Below are positions 36,375-45,991 of a stretch of 64,000 nucleotides of DNA, in pieces. The stretch is from the NCBI RefSeq assembly GCF_041080625.1, contig NZ_CP163518.1:310001-374000 (forward strand), given 5' to 3'. The position numbers and the translations under genes are program-made. Below the pieces are notes generated by a model. That model made no database searches. It had not been told where the DNA came from and was given only the letters and a program-made list of their open reading frames with translations. The number at the start of each line of letters is the position of its first letter. The first letter of the stretch is position 1. The stretch is from Streptomyces sp. CG1 (GTDB lineage Bacteria; Actinomycetota; Actinomycetes; Streptomycetales; Streptomycetaceae).

Positions 36375-36633
36375 TGGGACGGCCTCCCGCCCACTGAGGG
36401 TCCAGACAGGCCAGACCGATCTCATTGAACCGGTGGAGCACATCCCGCACGATGTCCTCGTCGGCCGCACCAGCTGGGCGATCACCGGAACACGGTTCCT
36501 GCCGGCCGAGGCCGGCAGCATCTTCGCGCGCCGGTAGCGCACCGAGCTCGTGCTGCCCCCGGCGCACGATCTGCTGCAGCTTCTGCCCTTCCTCGTCGGT
36601 CAGTCTGCGTACACGGACAGGCTCGGCCAACAC
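36375..36633 (-). pseudogene. IS630-family transposase N-terminal fragment
   Basis: The minus strand reads AEPVRVRRLTDEEGQKLQQI in one frame, SVRYRRAKMLPASAGRNRVP and VIAQLV in a second, then DEDIVRDVLHRFNEIGLACL and DPQWAGGRP back in the first. These are the first about 90 residues of IS630 transposases (helix-turn-helix part), with two compensating frame changes. Nothing resembling the DDE domain follows to the left. Its missing C-terminus may be the fragment at 24.4 kb. Confidence 0.7.
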
Positions 36634-36851
36634 GCCTCGGTGGCGGACTGCCTGACTGTGAGGGCCGCCTGACGCCGAGACGGGGATCCGTGCCTCAACT
36701 TGCCTGCTATGCCCTCAGCGGGCACACCCACGGCACAGTGCAGCGGAAAACACCACGGACCAGCGAGAGCTACCGAGCCTGGTTTTCCCTGGTCCGCAGT
36801 ATCTTTCCTGGCGAATCCACAGGTCAGACCGTCACGCTCTGAGGTTTCGGG

Positions 36852-38327
36852 TCAACGTGGCCGTGAGCCGGCGGCCAGGCGGCGCGCTGGCGGACGGCCC
36901 TTCCGGCGCTGCTCTTCTGTCCCGCGCCCGGCGCGCACGAGTTCGATGGCCTCCCACAACACCGTGGCAACGGCCACCAGCGGCAGCAGCAGGTAGAAGA
37001 CGAAAAGCTTGTGCAGGTCGTCGAGGAAGTACCAGATCGATGCGGTGGCACTGAACCAGAAGGCGACCAGTGAGCCGACACCGCGCTCATGGCTGCGTAT
37101 CGCACTGACGAGGCAGCAGGCAGCGGCCAGAGCCAGCAGGGCGGCGATGGCGACGTACGTGTGGCCCGAGCCAATGTCGGCACGCCGCAGTTCGGAGTTG
37201 ACCGCCACGGCCTCGGCCACCGGTCCCCAGCCCACCGCGCACGACAGGCGTGGCGACCACGGCAGCGTCACCACTCCCAGCACGGCGGCCGTGATGGCGA
37301 CCCCGTCGAAGTGAGCGGTGTCCACCAGATGGCCACGTGCGCACAGCACCGAAAGCAGGCATCCGAGAAGAGCCAGGGCGCCCTCGATGGAAGGGCGCAG
37401 TGAGACAGAGAACTTTTCTCGGAGAGCGGTTCGGCCGCCGGACCGCATCGCCCGGGGCAGGAGCGTGGCGGCCCGGGCTGTCGGCATGGAGGCCTGTGTC
37501 AGGGCGTCGACGAGGGCCGCGCGCATCTGCCCCGCGTCGGCGAATCGTTCCGCCGGGTCCTTGCTCAGTGCGCGAAGGATCACCGACTCAACCGCCGGCG
37601 GCACCTGCGGCCGGAACCGGGTGACCGGCTCGGGTTCGGCGTACAGGTGCTGATGCATGACGGCGAACGGCGAATCGCCGCGGAACGGGGTCTGTCCGGT
37701 CAGCAGTTCGTGCAGCAGGCACCCCATCGCGTACAGATCGGCCCGGTGGTCGATCTCCGCACCGCTGATCTGCTCGGGCGAGAGGTAGGCAGGGGTGCCT
37801 ATGGCCGCACCGCTGCCGGTGATTCGGGTGGCGGCCTCGGTGAACGCCTTGGCAATGCCGAAGTCGAGGACCTTCACGGTGTCGGGTCCGGTGAGCATGA
37901 TGTTCGAGGGCTTGATGTCCCGGTGCACGATGCCGCGTTCGTGGCTGTGCCGCAGCGCGTCCAGTACCGCGCAGGCCACGTTGATCGCCTCGGCGACAGG
38001 GAGTGGGCCGTCGCGCAGGGTCTCGGCGAGGGTGGCGCCTTGCACGTACTCCATGACCAGGTAGGGCCGCGGACCGTCCGCGTACGGCTCCTCGCCGACG
38101 TCGTGGATGGTGGCCACCGCTGGATGGTTCAGCGCGGCAGCCGCGTGTGCCTCGCGCCGGAAGCGGGCTCGCGACTGCGGGTCGTGGGCCAACTCCGAGG
38201 AGAGCAGCTTGACCGCGACGGTGCGCCGCAACTGCCGGTCCACCCCCCGGTGGACCGTTCCCATGCCACCCTGCCCGAGCTTCTCGACCAGCTCGTACCG
38301 GTCGCTGAGGACCATGTCCCGCCCCAC
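36852..38327 (-). CDS. Membrane-anchored Ser/Thr protein kinase
   Basis: The 491-residue protein has a complete Hanks-type kinase domain (residues 10-270): glycine loop LGQGGMGTVHRG, lysine in VAVKLLSSE, catalytic loop HRDIKPSNIM, DFG in VKVLDFGIAKA and APE-like YLSPEQ. A C-terminal region with four to five hydrophobic segments (about residues 320-470) follows in place of the single helix plus PASTA repeats of PknB kinases. The start is a GTG (38327) with GGGAGG about 6 bases upstream. It is transcribed alone, convergent to the sugar cluster. Targets and sensed signal are unknown. Confidence 0.92.
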   Translation of the reverse strand: MGRDMVLSDRYELVEKLGQGGMGTVHRGVDRQLRRTVAVKLLSSELAHDPQSRARFRREAHAAAALNHPAVATIHDVGEEPYADGPRPYLVMEYVQGATLAETLRDGPLPVAEAINVACAVLDALRHSHERGIVHRDIKPSNIMLTGPDTVKVLDFGIAKAFTEAATRITGSGAAIGTPAYLSPEQISGAEIDHRADLYAMGCLLHELLTGQTPFRGDSPFAVMHQHLYAEPEPVTRFRPQVPPAVESVILRALSKDPAERFADAGQMRAALVDALTQASMPTARAATLLPRAMRSGGRTALREKFSVSLRPSIEGALALLGCLLSVLCARGHLVDTAHFDGVAITAAVLGVVTLPWSPRLSCAVGWGPVAEAVAVNSELRRADIGSGHTYVAIAALLALAAACCLVSAIRSHERGVGSLVAFWFSATASIWYFLDDLHKLFVFYLLLPLVAVATVLWEAIELVRAGRGTEEQRRKGRPPARRLAAGSRPR

Positions 38328-38497
38328 TTACGCCTCCCTTGAATCACAACCCCGGCGCAGCTTACGGCGTGCCCTCGACGGGCCGGTCGCCACCGCCGCC
38401 GCCCGGCGGGTCGCAGAGAGCAGGCGTGGACGGGCGCATGGCCGAGCTCACGTTTCCAGTTCGTCAGGGTCTGGGGCCAGCCGGTTCCGGGCGGTGA

Positions 38498-38645
38498 TCA
38501 GGCAGACGCGCTGTGCAGCAGGATCGCGTGGATGAAGTCCAAGGCTTGACGGGCGCCCCATGTGGCAGGCATGTCGTTGCGCAGCAGCCCCGAGTTCTGG
38601 CCGCGTTCCATGAGCTTGACGGTCCGGATGAGGATCGCCTTCGCT
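38498..38645 (-). pseudogene. Probable TetR C-terminal relic
   Basis: A minus-strand stretch of about 48 residues reads AILIRTVKLMERGQNSGLLR, NDMPATWGARQALDFIHAIL and ends at a stop at 38498. The pattern (RGQ..G.LR.D.P..W.......IHA) is that of the last helices of TetR-family regulators. No DNA-binding part precedes it. Confidence 0.35.
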
Positions 38646-38714
38646 GCCCCGCCGCCCCTAACGGCGGCTGCCGGCGACGGTGTTCGCCGTGACCGGCCGC
38701 GACGCTGCCGCAGA

Positions 38715-39110
38715 TACTGACGTCGGCTCCAAGTACATTCAGAAGAGCCAGAGCCTCGCCGCCAGGGGATCCTGGCGGCGCGCTGTAGAGCACGAGGTGC
38801 TGGTCGCGGTCCGTGAGTGTGAGCGTGTAGCAGTCGACGGTGAACTCTCCGACGACCGGGGGGCGAAGGGCTTGGTCAGCATCGGCGCGGCCTGCACGTC
38901 GTGCCGCTCCCGGAGCTGGGCGAAGTCGGGGCTGGCGTTGGGGAGTTCGTCGGCGAGGACGGTCACCGCGGGATCTGACAGGTAACGGGCGAGGGTGGCG
39001 CGGAGCGCCATGACCACCTGGTGCCGGAATTCGGCGGCGTCGGAGAGGCCGTACAGCGTCGTGCCGGGTCGCGCCGACCCGAGGAATGCCCGGCGCGCGC
39101 CAGGCAGACC
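38715..39110 (-). pseudogene. MmyB-type regulator, C-terminal relic
   Basis: Two frames give one MmyB ligand-binding domain: SARPGTTLYGLSDAAEFRHQ, VVMALRATLARYLSDPAVTV, FAQLRERHDVQAAPMLTKPF and, after a frame change near 38865, VVGEFTVDCYTLTLTDRDQ, HLVLYSAPPGSPGGEALALL and NVLG. This is the fatty-acid-like ligand domain of streptomycete XRE-MmyB regulators. The N-terminal helix-turn-helix is missing, and the upstream sequence switches to a recombinase fragment on the other strand. Confidence 0.6.
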
Positions 39111-39149
39111 AATTCCACGGTCGGGGGCGTGCCGCGCGGCAGCTGTGGG

Positions 39150-39240
39150 TCGCTGGGGCGCTGACGAGCCGGGGAAAGACGGTCCAGCAGATCGCCGGCA
39201 TGTTCGGCGTTCCCCGGTCCACAGTGTATGGGCACCTCGA
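39150..39240 (+). pseudogene. Serine recombinase C-terminal HTH fragment
   Basis: About 30 residues, SRGKTVQQIAGMFGVPRSTV followed by YGHL, match the DNA-binding helix-turn-helix at the end of resolvase/invertase-type recombinases. The catalytic domain is not present. Confidence 0.45.
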
Positions 39241-39417
39241 CAAGGCCAAGACCGTGTCCCGCCAACCGAAGACGGCCATGGTCAGGGAGTCCTGACCGCA
39301 GTCCGGGGTCGACATGCCGCGCATTGGCGTAATGAGCTGCTCGGGTGTGCTGGCCAGGTCACCTTGTGCAGAGACGGTGATCGGAATGGTGGCAGGAAGG
39401 ATGTGGCGAACCGGGCC

Positions 39418-40641
39418 ATGAGTGAGGAGAGGGTGGACCGGTCGGAGGGGTTCGGCGAGCGGCTGCTGGGCCTGCTGCTGGACAGAGCGCGGCTGATGCC
39501 GCCGCAGCTCATCGCCCCGCTGATCGCGGAGGAGGTGGCCAGGATCGGCGGCCGTGACGTTTCCATCCTGCTGCAGGACTACGCGCAGGAACTGCTGGTG
39601 CCGCTGCCGGGCAGGCAGCTGCACGTCAGCCAGCCCGAGCCGGTGGACGGCTCCCCCGCAGGCCGGGCCTTCCTGCGCGCCGAGATCGTCGAGGTGCCGC
39701 AGGCCCACGGTGTCCGGATGTACTTGCCGCTGCTGGACGGCAGCGACCAGGTGGGGGTGATGGCCCTCACGTTGGATGCAGTCGCCGACGACGACCGGCG
39801 CCTTTTGGGCAGGCTCGCCGCCCTGGTCGCCGACATGCTGGTCACCAAGAACGCCTACACCGACCAATTCTTCCTGGCCCGGCGCCGGGAGCCGATAAGC
39901 GTATCCGCGGAGATCCAGTGGAACCTGCTGCCGCCGCTGACGATGTCCCTTCCGCAGGTCGAGGTGGCGGGCATCCTGGAACCCGCCTACCGCGTCGCCG
40001 GCGACAGCTTCGACTACGCCCTCAACGACAACATCCTGCACATCGCCGTGATCGACGCGATGGGCCACGGCCTGGACGCCGCAGTGATGGCGACCGTGGC
40101 CATCGGCGCCTACCGGCATGCCCGGCGCGTGTTCGTCAGCCTGGCCGAGAAGTACGCATTCATGGACGATGCCATCTCCCGGCAGTTCGGACCCGACCAC
40201 TTCGTCACGGCGCAGCTGATGCACATCAACATCGCCACCGGTGAGTTGGAGCTGGTCAACGCGGGCCACCCCGCGCCGCTGCTGATCCGCGACGGCCAGG
40301 TCGTGCGACGACTGGAGAGTGCGACAACACTGCCCGTCGGCTTCGGCGGTGAGCCGCCCCGGATCAGAGAACACATGCTCCAGCGGGGTGACCGGGTGCT
40401 GTGCTACACCGACGGCATCATCGACGAACGCGTCCACGGTGGGGAACCGTTCGGCGAGGAACGCCTCATCCGCTGCGTCAACCGCCTGGGAGAGGAGCCT
40501 TCCGAATGGGCGCGAGCCGATCTGCGTCGGCTCTCCCACACCCTGAAGAGCGAACGGGGCGGGCGCACCAGCGACGATGCCACCCTTTTCATGATCGAGT
40601 GGCACGGGGGCGCCGCCGACCACCTCGCCGTTCTTGACTGA
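39418..40641 (+). CDS. SpoIIE-type PP2C protein phosphatase
   Basis: The 407-residue protein has an N-terminal GAF-like sensory half (about residues 1-150: VSILLQDYAQELLVPLPG, YLPLLDGSDQVGVMALTL) and a C-terminal PP2C/SpoIIE domain (about residues 165-400) with VAGDSFDYALNDNILHIAVI, IDAMGHGLDAAV, HFVTAQLMHI, VNAGHPAPLLI and RVLCYTDGI. The acidic metal ligands are present; VAGDSFD replaces the common GGDwYD. Such phosphatases activate anti-anti-sigma proteins and so regulate sigma factors. No partner gene adjoins it. ATG 39418 is the likely start; an in-frame GTG 15 bases earlier is possible. Confidence 0.85.
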   Translation: MSEERVDRSEGFGERLLGLLLDRARLMPPQLIAPLIAEEVARIGGRDVSILLQDYAQELLVPLPGRQLHVSQPEPVDGSPAGRAFLRAEIVEVPQAHGVRMYLPLLDGSDQVGVMALTLDAVADDDRRLLGRLAALVADMLVTKNAYTDQFFLARRREPISVSAEIQWNLLPPLTMSLPQVEVAGILEPAYRVAGDSFDYALNDNILHIAVIDAMGHGLDAAVMATVAIGAYRHARRVFVSLAEKYAFMDDAISRQFGPDHFVTAQLMHINIATGELELVNAGHPAPLLIRDGQVVRRLESATTLPVGFGGEPPRIREHMLQRGDRVLCYTDGIIDERVHGGEPFGEERLIRCVNRLGEEPSEWARADLRRLSHTLKSERGGRTSDDATLFMIEWHGGAADHLAVLD

Positions 40642-41018
40642 GCGCCTCGACGCCAACCGAGTCCGAACCGGACAGCGCTGCGATTACAACGCTCACAGGT
40701 GCCCTCCCTGCGGTCAGCGAAGGCATCAGTGACAGCGCCGAGGCGCGCGCTCGGCATCCGTCCAGCTGCTGGCAGGCTTCCATGGCCGCGGAAAACGCCT
40801 GGAAGGACAAAGACCCCCGCTTCTGCCTCACGGCCAGGAGCGCGCACTCCGGGAACTCCGCGACGACCGCCCGATGGCGGCTCCAGCACGTCGCCTGAAG
40901 CCGGGAAGGTCTCAACATGATCCACAAGGGCAGCCAACGTGAGAACGGACATGGGCGACCCGGTCTCATCAACGAGTCTTACACCTCGGCCGGCACACCA
41001 ACAGAGCGCTCGCCGGTG
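40642..41018. other. Intergenic stretch with a possible coding remnant
   Basis: A short plus-strand frame around 40760-40900 (SMAAENAWKDKDPRFCLTAR, then TTARWRLQHVA and a stop) looks protein-like, but no family is recognised and no start is evident. Otherwise nothing was seen. Confidence 0.3.
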
Positions 41019-41993
41019 TCAGGGCAGCGTCCAGAACCGGACTGTGACGAGGTAGAAGAGGGCGGCCCAGAAGGCCATCGCCACCACGACGATGCCGAGG
41101 CCACGGAAGTACGTCCTTGCCGCGGGTGCGTCCGGTGGTGGCCGCAGCCACCGCCCGAGCAGCGGGTTCACGTAGTAGGGCATGGTGAAAAAACTCATGA
41201 CGAAACTCGACAGCAGATTGCCCACGAGCAGGCCGATCCAGAGCGGCATGTGCAACGGGAACAGAGCGAGCGTCAGCAGTACGACGGTCGGGTACAGGCC
41301 GACCCAGACGGCGAGGGAAGTCCTGGTCTCGGAGGGCGGCGGTGGTGCCGCCTTGCCGTTGCCCTCGAAGGCGAACCAGCTGCCGAACGAGTTGTCGATC
41401 GTGTGCAGTCTGAAATCGCTGAACTTCTCGCCCTCGGCCAGAACCTCCTGCCGTTGCCGCGACGTCAGCCAGGCGTCGAGGTGCTCGGCGCTGTCGTAGC
41501 GGTACAGCGTGGTCCACTCCTCCTGGAGTCCCTCGATGGGGCGGAAGAGCTCGGTCCCGCGAAACCCGTCGAACTTGCTCTCCTCCTCGACCATATGGTG
41601 CTGCCAGGCGAGGAAGTCGTCTATCTGGTCCGGTTGTACACGGTGGGTGACCACCACGGTGACCAGCGGATCCAGCGACTGGGTGCCACTGCTGACCACC
41701 TGCTGGGTCGCCGGACCGTCGAAGTACTTGGCGCCGACGTCGAGATACGTCTGCCTGGTCGCGCTGTTGATCCACGCCTGCAGATGCGCCACCGAGTCGA
41801 ACCGGTACACGACGACCCAGTCGGGCTGCAGCGGTGTCGGCGGGGAGACCTCGGCGCCGAGGAAACCGGGGTAGTAGGCGGCCGCGGCGTTGAGGTCCTC
41901 CTGCCACTTCTGGAACTCCTGCTCCCTCCCGGGAAGGACCTTCTGGCCTATGATCGCGGTCGCCGCGGCGGCTACGTTCTTCTGGGTGTTCAT
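41019..41993 (-). CDS. Membrane-anchored tandem antibiotic-biosynthesis-monooxygenase (ABM) protein
   Basis: The 324-residue protein contains two ferredoxin-like ABM domains in tandem (residues about 10-100: VLPGREQEFQKWQEDLNAAA and WVVVYRFDSVAHLQAW; about 110-195: VQPDQIDDFLAWQHHMVEEE and WTTLYRYDSAEHLDAWL). A C-terminal module of two or three membrane helices follows (PTVVLLTLALFPLHMPLWIG, GIVVVAMAFWAALFYLV). ABM domains act as cofactor-free monooxygenases or as haem/quinone-binding modules. The gene starts 6 bases after the molybdoenzyme gene, so it is the third gene of that operon and may dock the enzyme or its product at the membrane. Confidence 0.85.
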   Translation of the reverse strand: MNTQKNVAAAATAIIGQKVLPGREQEFQKWQEDLNAAAAYYPGFLGAEVSPPTPLQPDWVVVYRFDSVAHLQAWINSATRQTYLDVGAKYFDGPATQQVVSSGTQSLDPLVTVVVTHRVQPDQIDDFLAWQHHMVEEESKFDGFRGTELFRPIEGLQEEWTTLYRYDSAEHLDAWLTSRQRQEVLAEGEKFSDFRLHTIDNSFGSWFAFEGNGKAAPPPPSETRTSLAVWVGLYPTVVLLTLALFPLHMPLWIGLLVGNLLSSFVMSFFTMPYYVNPLLGRWLRPPPDAPAARTYFRGLGIVVVAMAFWAALFYLVTVRFWTLP

Positions 41994-41999
41994 GGCGGC

Positions 42000-44717
42000 T
42001 CAACCTGTCGACACCGGCTGCTCCGCGGGGAGTCGGCCGTAAATGCGTTCCGGGGTCAGCGGTAGCGCCCGGTAGCGGACGCCCGTGGCGTCGTGGACCG
42101 CGTTCGCCAGCGCGGGGGCGACCGGGTTGATACAGCACTCCGCCATCCCCTTCGCCCGCATGGGCCCGACCGAATCCGCCGAGCTCACCAGGAGGACCTC
42201 GGTGCGGGGGATGTCGGCGTAGGTGGGGATGCGGTAGTTGCGGAGGTTCGGATTGACCATGACGCCGTTGTCGTCGATGTGATGGTTCTCGGTCAGCGCG
42301 AAGCCAATGCCCTGGGCGACACCACCCTCTATCTGTCCCCGGACCTGTGCCGGGTTGATGATCACGCCGGCGTCCGCCGCCTGCACGCTGTACAGGATCC
42401 GTATCTCACCCGTCACGCGGTGCACGGCGACCCGGAATCCCTGCGTGTTGGACGTGACGCTCCGGGGCGAGCCGTACGCCTTGCGTGCGGCGGTGAACCG
42501 GATGCCACGGGCCCGGGCCAGCGCGACGAGTTCGGCCAGGGACACCCGCCGGTCCCCGCAGAGGACACCGTCGTCGTCCATGGTGCACATCACGACGTGG
42601 ACGCCCGTGTGCGCCGCGGCGAACTCCAGGATGCGGTCGCGCACGGCATTGGCCGCCCGCAGGACCGCGTTGCCCGCCACGAAGAGGCCCGCGCTCGCGA
42701 AGGCACCGGTGTCGAATCCCGTGCGGTCGGTGTCGGACTGCACCAGACGGATCCGCGACGGTGTCGTGCCCAGCTGGTTGGCCGCGATCTGGACATGAGC
42801 CGTGGAGGTTCCCTCCCCGAACTCGGGTGTCCCGACGGCCAGTTCGTAGATGAGATCATCGCCCAGGGTGACCCAGGCCTCGGAGAGGTGTTCCGTCGGG
42901 GGCGCGGTCTCGTGCAGGGAACTCGCCACGCCGGCTCCGACGAGCCACTCGGAGCCGGGAGGCGGCCGGTCGGCCGTACGGGCCAGGGCGTCGCCCACCA
43001 GATCGATGCACTTGGCGAGTCCGTCCTCGGTGAAGATCACGTCGTCGGGGCCGTCGTGCATGGCGACCAGGGGCTCACCGGGCCGCACGATGTTGCGCCG
43101 GCGCAGTTCGAGCGGGTCCATGTGCAGGGCGCGAGCCAGTTCGTCCATCGCCGACTCCACGGCGAACGCCGGCTGCGTCATCCCGTAACCGCGCAGTGCC
43201 CCGCTCGGCACGGTGTTCGTGTAGGTGGAGTACGCGTCGTACTTCTTGTTGGGGCAGCGGTAGATCATGACGGCGGCTCCGCCCGCGTACACCGTTTCGC
43301 CGCCGTGGTTGCCGTAGGCGCCGGTGTTCGACACGTTGCGTACCTGGAACGCGGTGAGCGTTCCGTCGGCCTTGGCGCCGAGCTTGACCGTCAGGGTCAT
43401 CGGGTGCCGCGGCGAGGCCGTGGTGAACTCCTCCTCACGGGTGTACTCGAGACAGGTGGGCCGGCCGGTGTCGAGGGTGGCGAGCGCGACCAGGTCCTCG
43501 GCGATCACCTCCTGTTTGCCGCCGAAGCCGCCACCGACGCGCTTGCAGAACACCCTCAGCTGGTCCGGGCGCAGCGCGAAGAGGTACTGAAGTTTGCCCT
43601 TGGCGATCGACGGTGACTGCGAACTGGTACGGACGTTCAGCCGGCCGTCCTCCATCCAGGCGATCGCACCGTGGGTCTCCAGATGCGCGTGCTGCACCCG
43701 CGGTGAGAAGTACATGCCTTCGTGAATCACGTCGGCCGCGGCGAATCCCGCGTCGACGTCGCCGATGTGCGAGTGGAGTTCGACAAGGATGTTGTGGACA
43801 GGGTCACGGACGAACGGATCGTCGGAGCCGTGCAGCTGGGGTGCGCCCTCGGCCATCGCCTCCTCGGGGTCGAACACCGCCGGCAGCACCTCGTACTCGA
43901 CCGCGAGACGCCGGCAGCCCTCCTCGGCCGCCCCGACCGTGTCGGCCAGGACCGCGGCGACACGCTGGCCGACGAAACGGACCGTGTCGTCGAGGATGAA
44001 GGTGTCGTCCGGGTCGACCAGGTGGTCGGTGTGGATCGCTGTGTTGAAGCGTTTACGGGGTACGTCTTCCCAGGTGTAGACCCGGTGCACGCCGGGCACC
44101 GCGAGGGCGGCGCTCTTGTCGACCGAGAGGATCCGGGCGTGCGCGTGGGGTGAGTGCAGCACCTTGAGGTGCAGCATGCCGTCGATGTGCGTGTCCATGG
44201 TGAACTCGGCATGACCCGTCACCACGTCGTGGCCCGCGGGCGCGCCGACGCTCGCCCCGACCGCTCTGCCCGGTGCCGGCGTCTCCACGGCTCTGACGCC
44301 CTTCACGGCGTCCTCGATCGCCCGGTATCCAGTGCAGCGGCAGAGGTTGCCCTTCAACGCCCGTGGCAGATCCGCCTTCTGGTCCTCGGTGAAGGTCGCC
44401 GACGTCATGATCATCCCTGCGGTGCAGAAGCCGCACTGGAAGCCCGGGGCGTTCTCGAACTGCCGCTGCATGGGATGCAGGGCGCCGGGCCGTCCAAGGC
44501 CCTCGATCGTGGTCACCTCGTGGCCGTCCGCGCGGAAGGCGGGGGTGATGCAGCTGTGTACGGGGGCGCCGTCCAGCCACACCGTGCAGGCGCCGCAGTC
44601 GCCCGCGTCGCACCCCTTCTTGACACCGAAGTGGCCGAGTGTGCGCAGGAAGGTGCGAAGACACTGACCCGGGGCCGGTTCCCGGTCGAATTTCCGGCCG
44701 TTCACGATGTAGGTCAT
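42000..44717 (-). CDS. Xanthine-dehydrogenase-family molybdoenzyme with fused 2Fe-2S subunit
   Basis: The 905-residue protein fuses two parts that are often separate. Residues 1-150 are the iron-sulfur subunit: CDAGDCGACTVWLDGAPVHS for one 2Fe-2S cluster, QCGFCTAGMIM and NLCRCTGYRAIE for the other. The rest is the large molybdopterin subunit, with QHAHLETHGAIAWMEDG, KRVGGGFGGKQEV, GALRGYGMTQPAFAVES and the catalytic glutamate in KGMAECCINPVAPAL near the end. Together with the FAD gene upstream (ATGA overlap) it makes a complete purine/aldehyde hydroxylase. The substrate is not evident. The CCINP around the active-site Glu departs from the usual EPP, hinting at a non-purine substrate. Confidence 0.9.
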   Translation of the reverse strand: MTYIVNGRKFDREPAPGQCLRTFLRTLGHFGVKKGCDAGDCGACTVWLDGAPVHSCITPAFRADGHEVTTIEGLGRPGALHPMQRQFENAPGFQCGFCTAGMIMTSATFTEDQKADLPRALKGNLCRCTGYRAIEDAVKGVRAVETPAPGRAVGASVGAPAGHDVVTGHAEFTMDTHIDGMLHLKVLHSPHAHARILSVDKSAALAVPGVHRVYTWEDVPRKRFNTAIHTDHLVDPDDTFILDDTVRFVGQRVAAVLADTVGAAEEGCRRLAVEYEVLPAVFDPEEAMAEGAPQLHGSDDPFVRDPVHNILVELHSHIGDVDAGFAAADVIHEGMYFSPRVQHAHLETHGAIAWMEDGRLNVRTSSQSPSIAKGKLQYLFALRPDQLRVFCKRVGGGFGGKQEVIAEDLVALATLDTGRPTCLEYTREEEFTTASPRHPMTLTVKLGAKADGTLTAFQVRNVSNTGAYGNHGGETVYAGGAAVMIYRCPNKKYDAYSTYTNTVPSGALRGYGMTQPAFAVESAMDELARALHMDPLELRRRNIVRPGEPLVAMHDGPDDVIFTEDGLAKCIDLVGDALARTADRPPPGSEWLVGAGVASSLHETAPPTEHLSEAWVTLGDDLIYELAVGTPEFGEGTSTAHVQIAANQLGTTPSRIRLVQSDTDRTGFDTGAFASAGLFVAGNAVLRAANAVRDRILEFAAAHTGVHVVMCTMDDDGVLCGDRRVSLAELVALARARGIRFTAARKAYGSPRSVTSNTQGFRVAVHRVTGEIRILYSVQAADAGVIINPAQVRGQIEGGVAQGIGFALTENHHIDDNGVMVNPNLRNYRIPTYADIPRTEVLLVSSADSVGPMRAKGMAECCINPVAPALANAVHDATGVRYRALPLTPERIYGRLPAEQPVSTG

Positions 44718-45541
44718 GGCAGGTCCCCAGCCGTGAGTTCACGGCGAATCTCTTCGGCGAAGTGCCGGGTCAGATGCCGACGGTGGTCAGGGGTCCCGTT
44801 GGGATCGGCGAACCAGACGTCGGCAGGGACGGCATCGATGGTCCGCCGCAGGGTTCGGGCATCGGGCAGGGAGTCGAAGGCGACGCGGACCGGCCGTGTG
44901 GTGCCGGCGGTGACGGTGAGCAGCAGGTCGTTCGCTGCTGGCCGTTGCGTGCCGGCGAGGAACACCGTCGAACGGCCGAGCCGGGTCAGCGTGAAGCGAC
45001 GGTGAGCGGTGCGTTTGCGCAGCGCGTACTCCGGAATGGTGATGCGCCGAAGGATCTCTCCGGGGGCGAGAACGTTGCGGTGGTCGCCCGTGACGAAATC
45101 GAGGGCGTCGACGAAGCGCACGGAACCATCGGGCGCCCATAGTTCGTACTGCGCCTCGAGCGCGACCGTCAATGTGATCATCGGGCCGGCGGGCAAGGAC
45201 ATGCAGATGTTTCCGCCGACGGTCGCCGCGTTCCAGACCTTGAACGAGGACAGGAATGCCTCGCAGCTTTCCCGGAAGAGAATTCCGGCGGTCCAGCCCT
45301 CTGGCCACGGGAAAGCGTACAGGTCGCGAATGGTGCAGGTGGCGCTGATCTCCAGGCCCTCGTCCGTCAGGACAAGAGGTTCCCAACGCAACGCTGTCAG
45401 GTCGATCAGCCTTCGCAGGTCCGGCTGCTCCGTGGAGTAGAGCCATGTGCCGCCTGCGAGCCAGGCGTCGCCCTCGTGCCAGTCCCTGCCTGGCCGCTCG
45501 GACGGTCGCCGGATTACTTCGGTGATGGTGTTGAGGTCCAT
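44714..45541 (-). CDS. FAD-binding subunit of a molybdenum hydroxylase (CoxM type)
   Basis: The 275-residue protein matches medium subunits of xanthine-dehydrogenase/CO-dehydrogenase-type enzymes: LAGGTWLYSTEQPDLRRLID as the FAD pyrophosphate loop, ATVGGNICMSLPAGPMITLT as the second flavin motif and RRFTLTRLGRSTVFLAGTQ near the C-terminal domain. It passes electrons from the iron-sulfur clusters to NAD+ or oxygen. It is the first gene of the operon, overlapping the fused molybdo-subunit start in ATGA. I start it at MDLNTITEVI (45541); an upstream extension has no domain counterpart. Confidence 0.9.
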   Translation of the reverse strand: MDLNTITEVIRRPSERPGRDWHEGDAWLAGGTWLYSTEQPDLRRLIDLTALRWEPLVLTDEGLEISATCTIRDLYAFPWPEGWTAGILFRESCEAFLSSFKVWNAATVGGNICMSLPAGPMITLTVALEAQYELWAPDGSVRFVDALDFVTGDHRNVLAPGEILRRITIPEYALRKRTAHRRFTLTRLGRSTVFLAGTQRPAANDLLLTVTAGTTRPVRVAFDSLPDARTLRRTIDAVPADVWFADPNGTPDHRRHLTRHFAEEIRRELTAGDLP

Positions 45542-45991
45542 GAGAACCGACCTACAGGAGAACGGACCTACGGAAGACAACTGTCCCTGGCACTCTTGGA
45601 GTTGATTTCCCGTTGACCGACGGAGCCCCGGCCGCCAGGCCGCACCGTTCGGGGTCACTACGTCAGGAGTGACCGGCAGGCACAGACGCCTTTTGCACAG
45701 CGTATCGCAGCATGTGTATGCGGCCCGAGAGGAGAGAACCACTCAAAGTATCCGATGCAACCCGGACAGTAATGCCGGTGTTCATCAGGCGGTCGTATCT
45801 CAAGCCCGAATCCACCGGTTGGTGACTGCGACAGGGCAGCGGTGCTGCGGAGAGGCGTCCGCTGAGCTGGGAGAATGGAAATTCTCTACGCTTCCGTCCG
45901 CCCAACCAGCAAGGCACCTCGCAGCGCCGCGGGCGTTGGCGGCCTTGGCCTTCCGCAGCCGCACCGCCGCCAGGACCGGCAGGGCCACTTC
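45542..45991. other. Promoter region of the molybdoenzyme operon and 3' flank of the MDR gene
   Basis: No coherent gene was found on either strand. The stretch is somewhat A/T-richer than the flanks, as expected for promoter DNA upstream of the FAD-subunit gene at 45541. Confidence 0.4.

Noticed and set aside
38464..40656. A 730-codon minus-strand open frame opposite the SpoIIE phosphatase
   Set aside because: Most of it is a shadow of the phosphatase gene. Only its left part coincides with a real MmyB relic, which is annotated separately.
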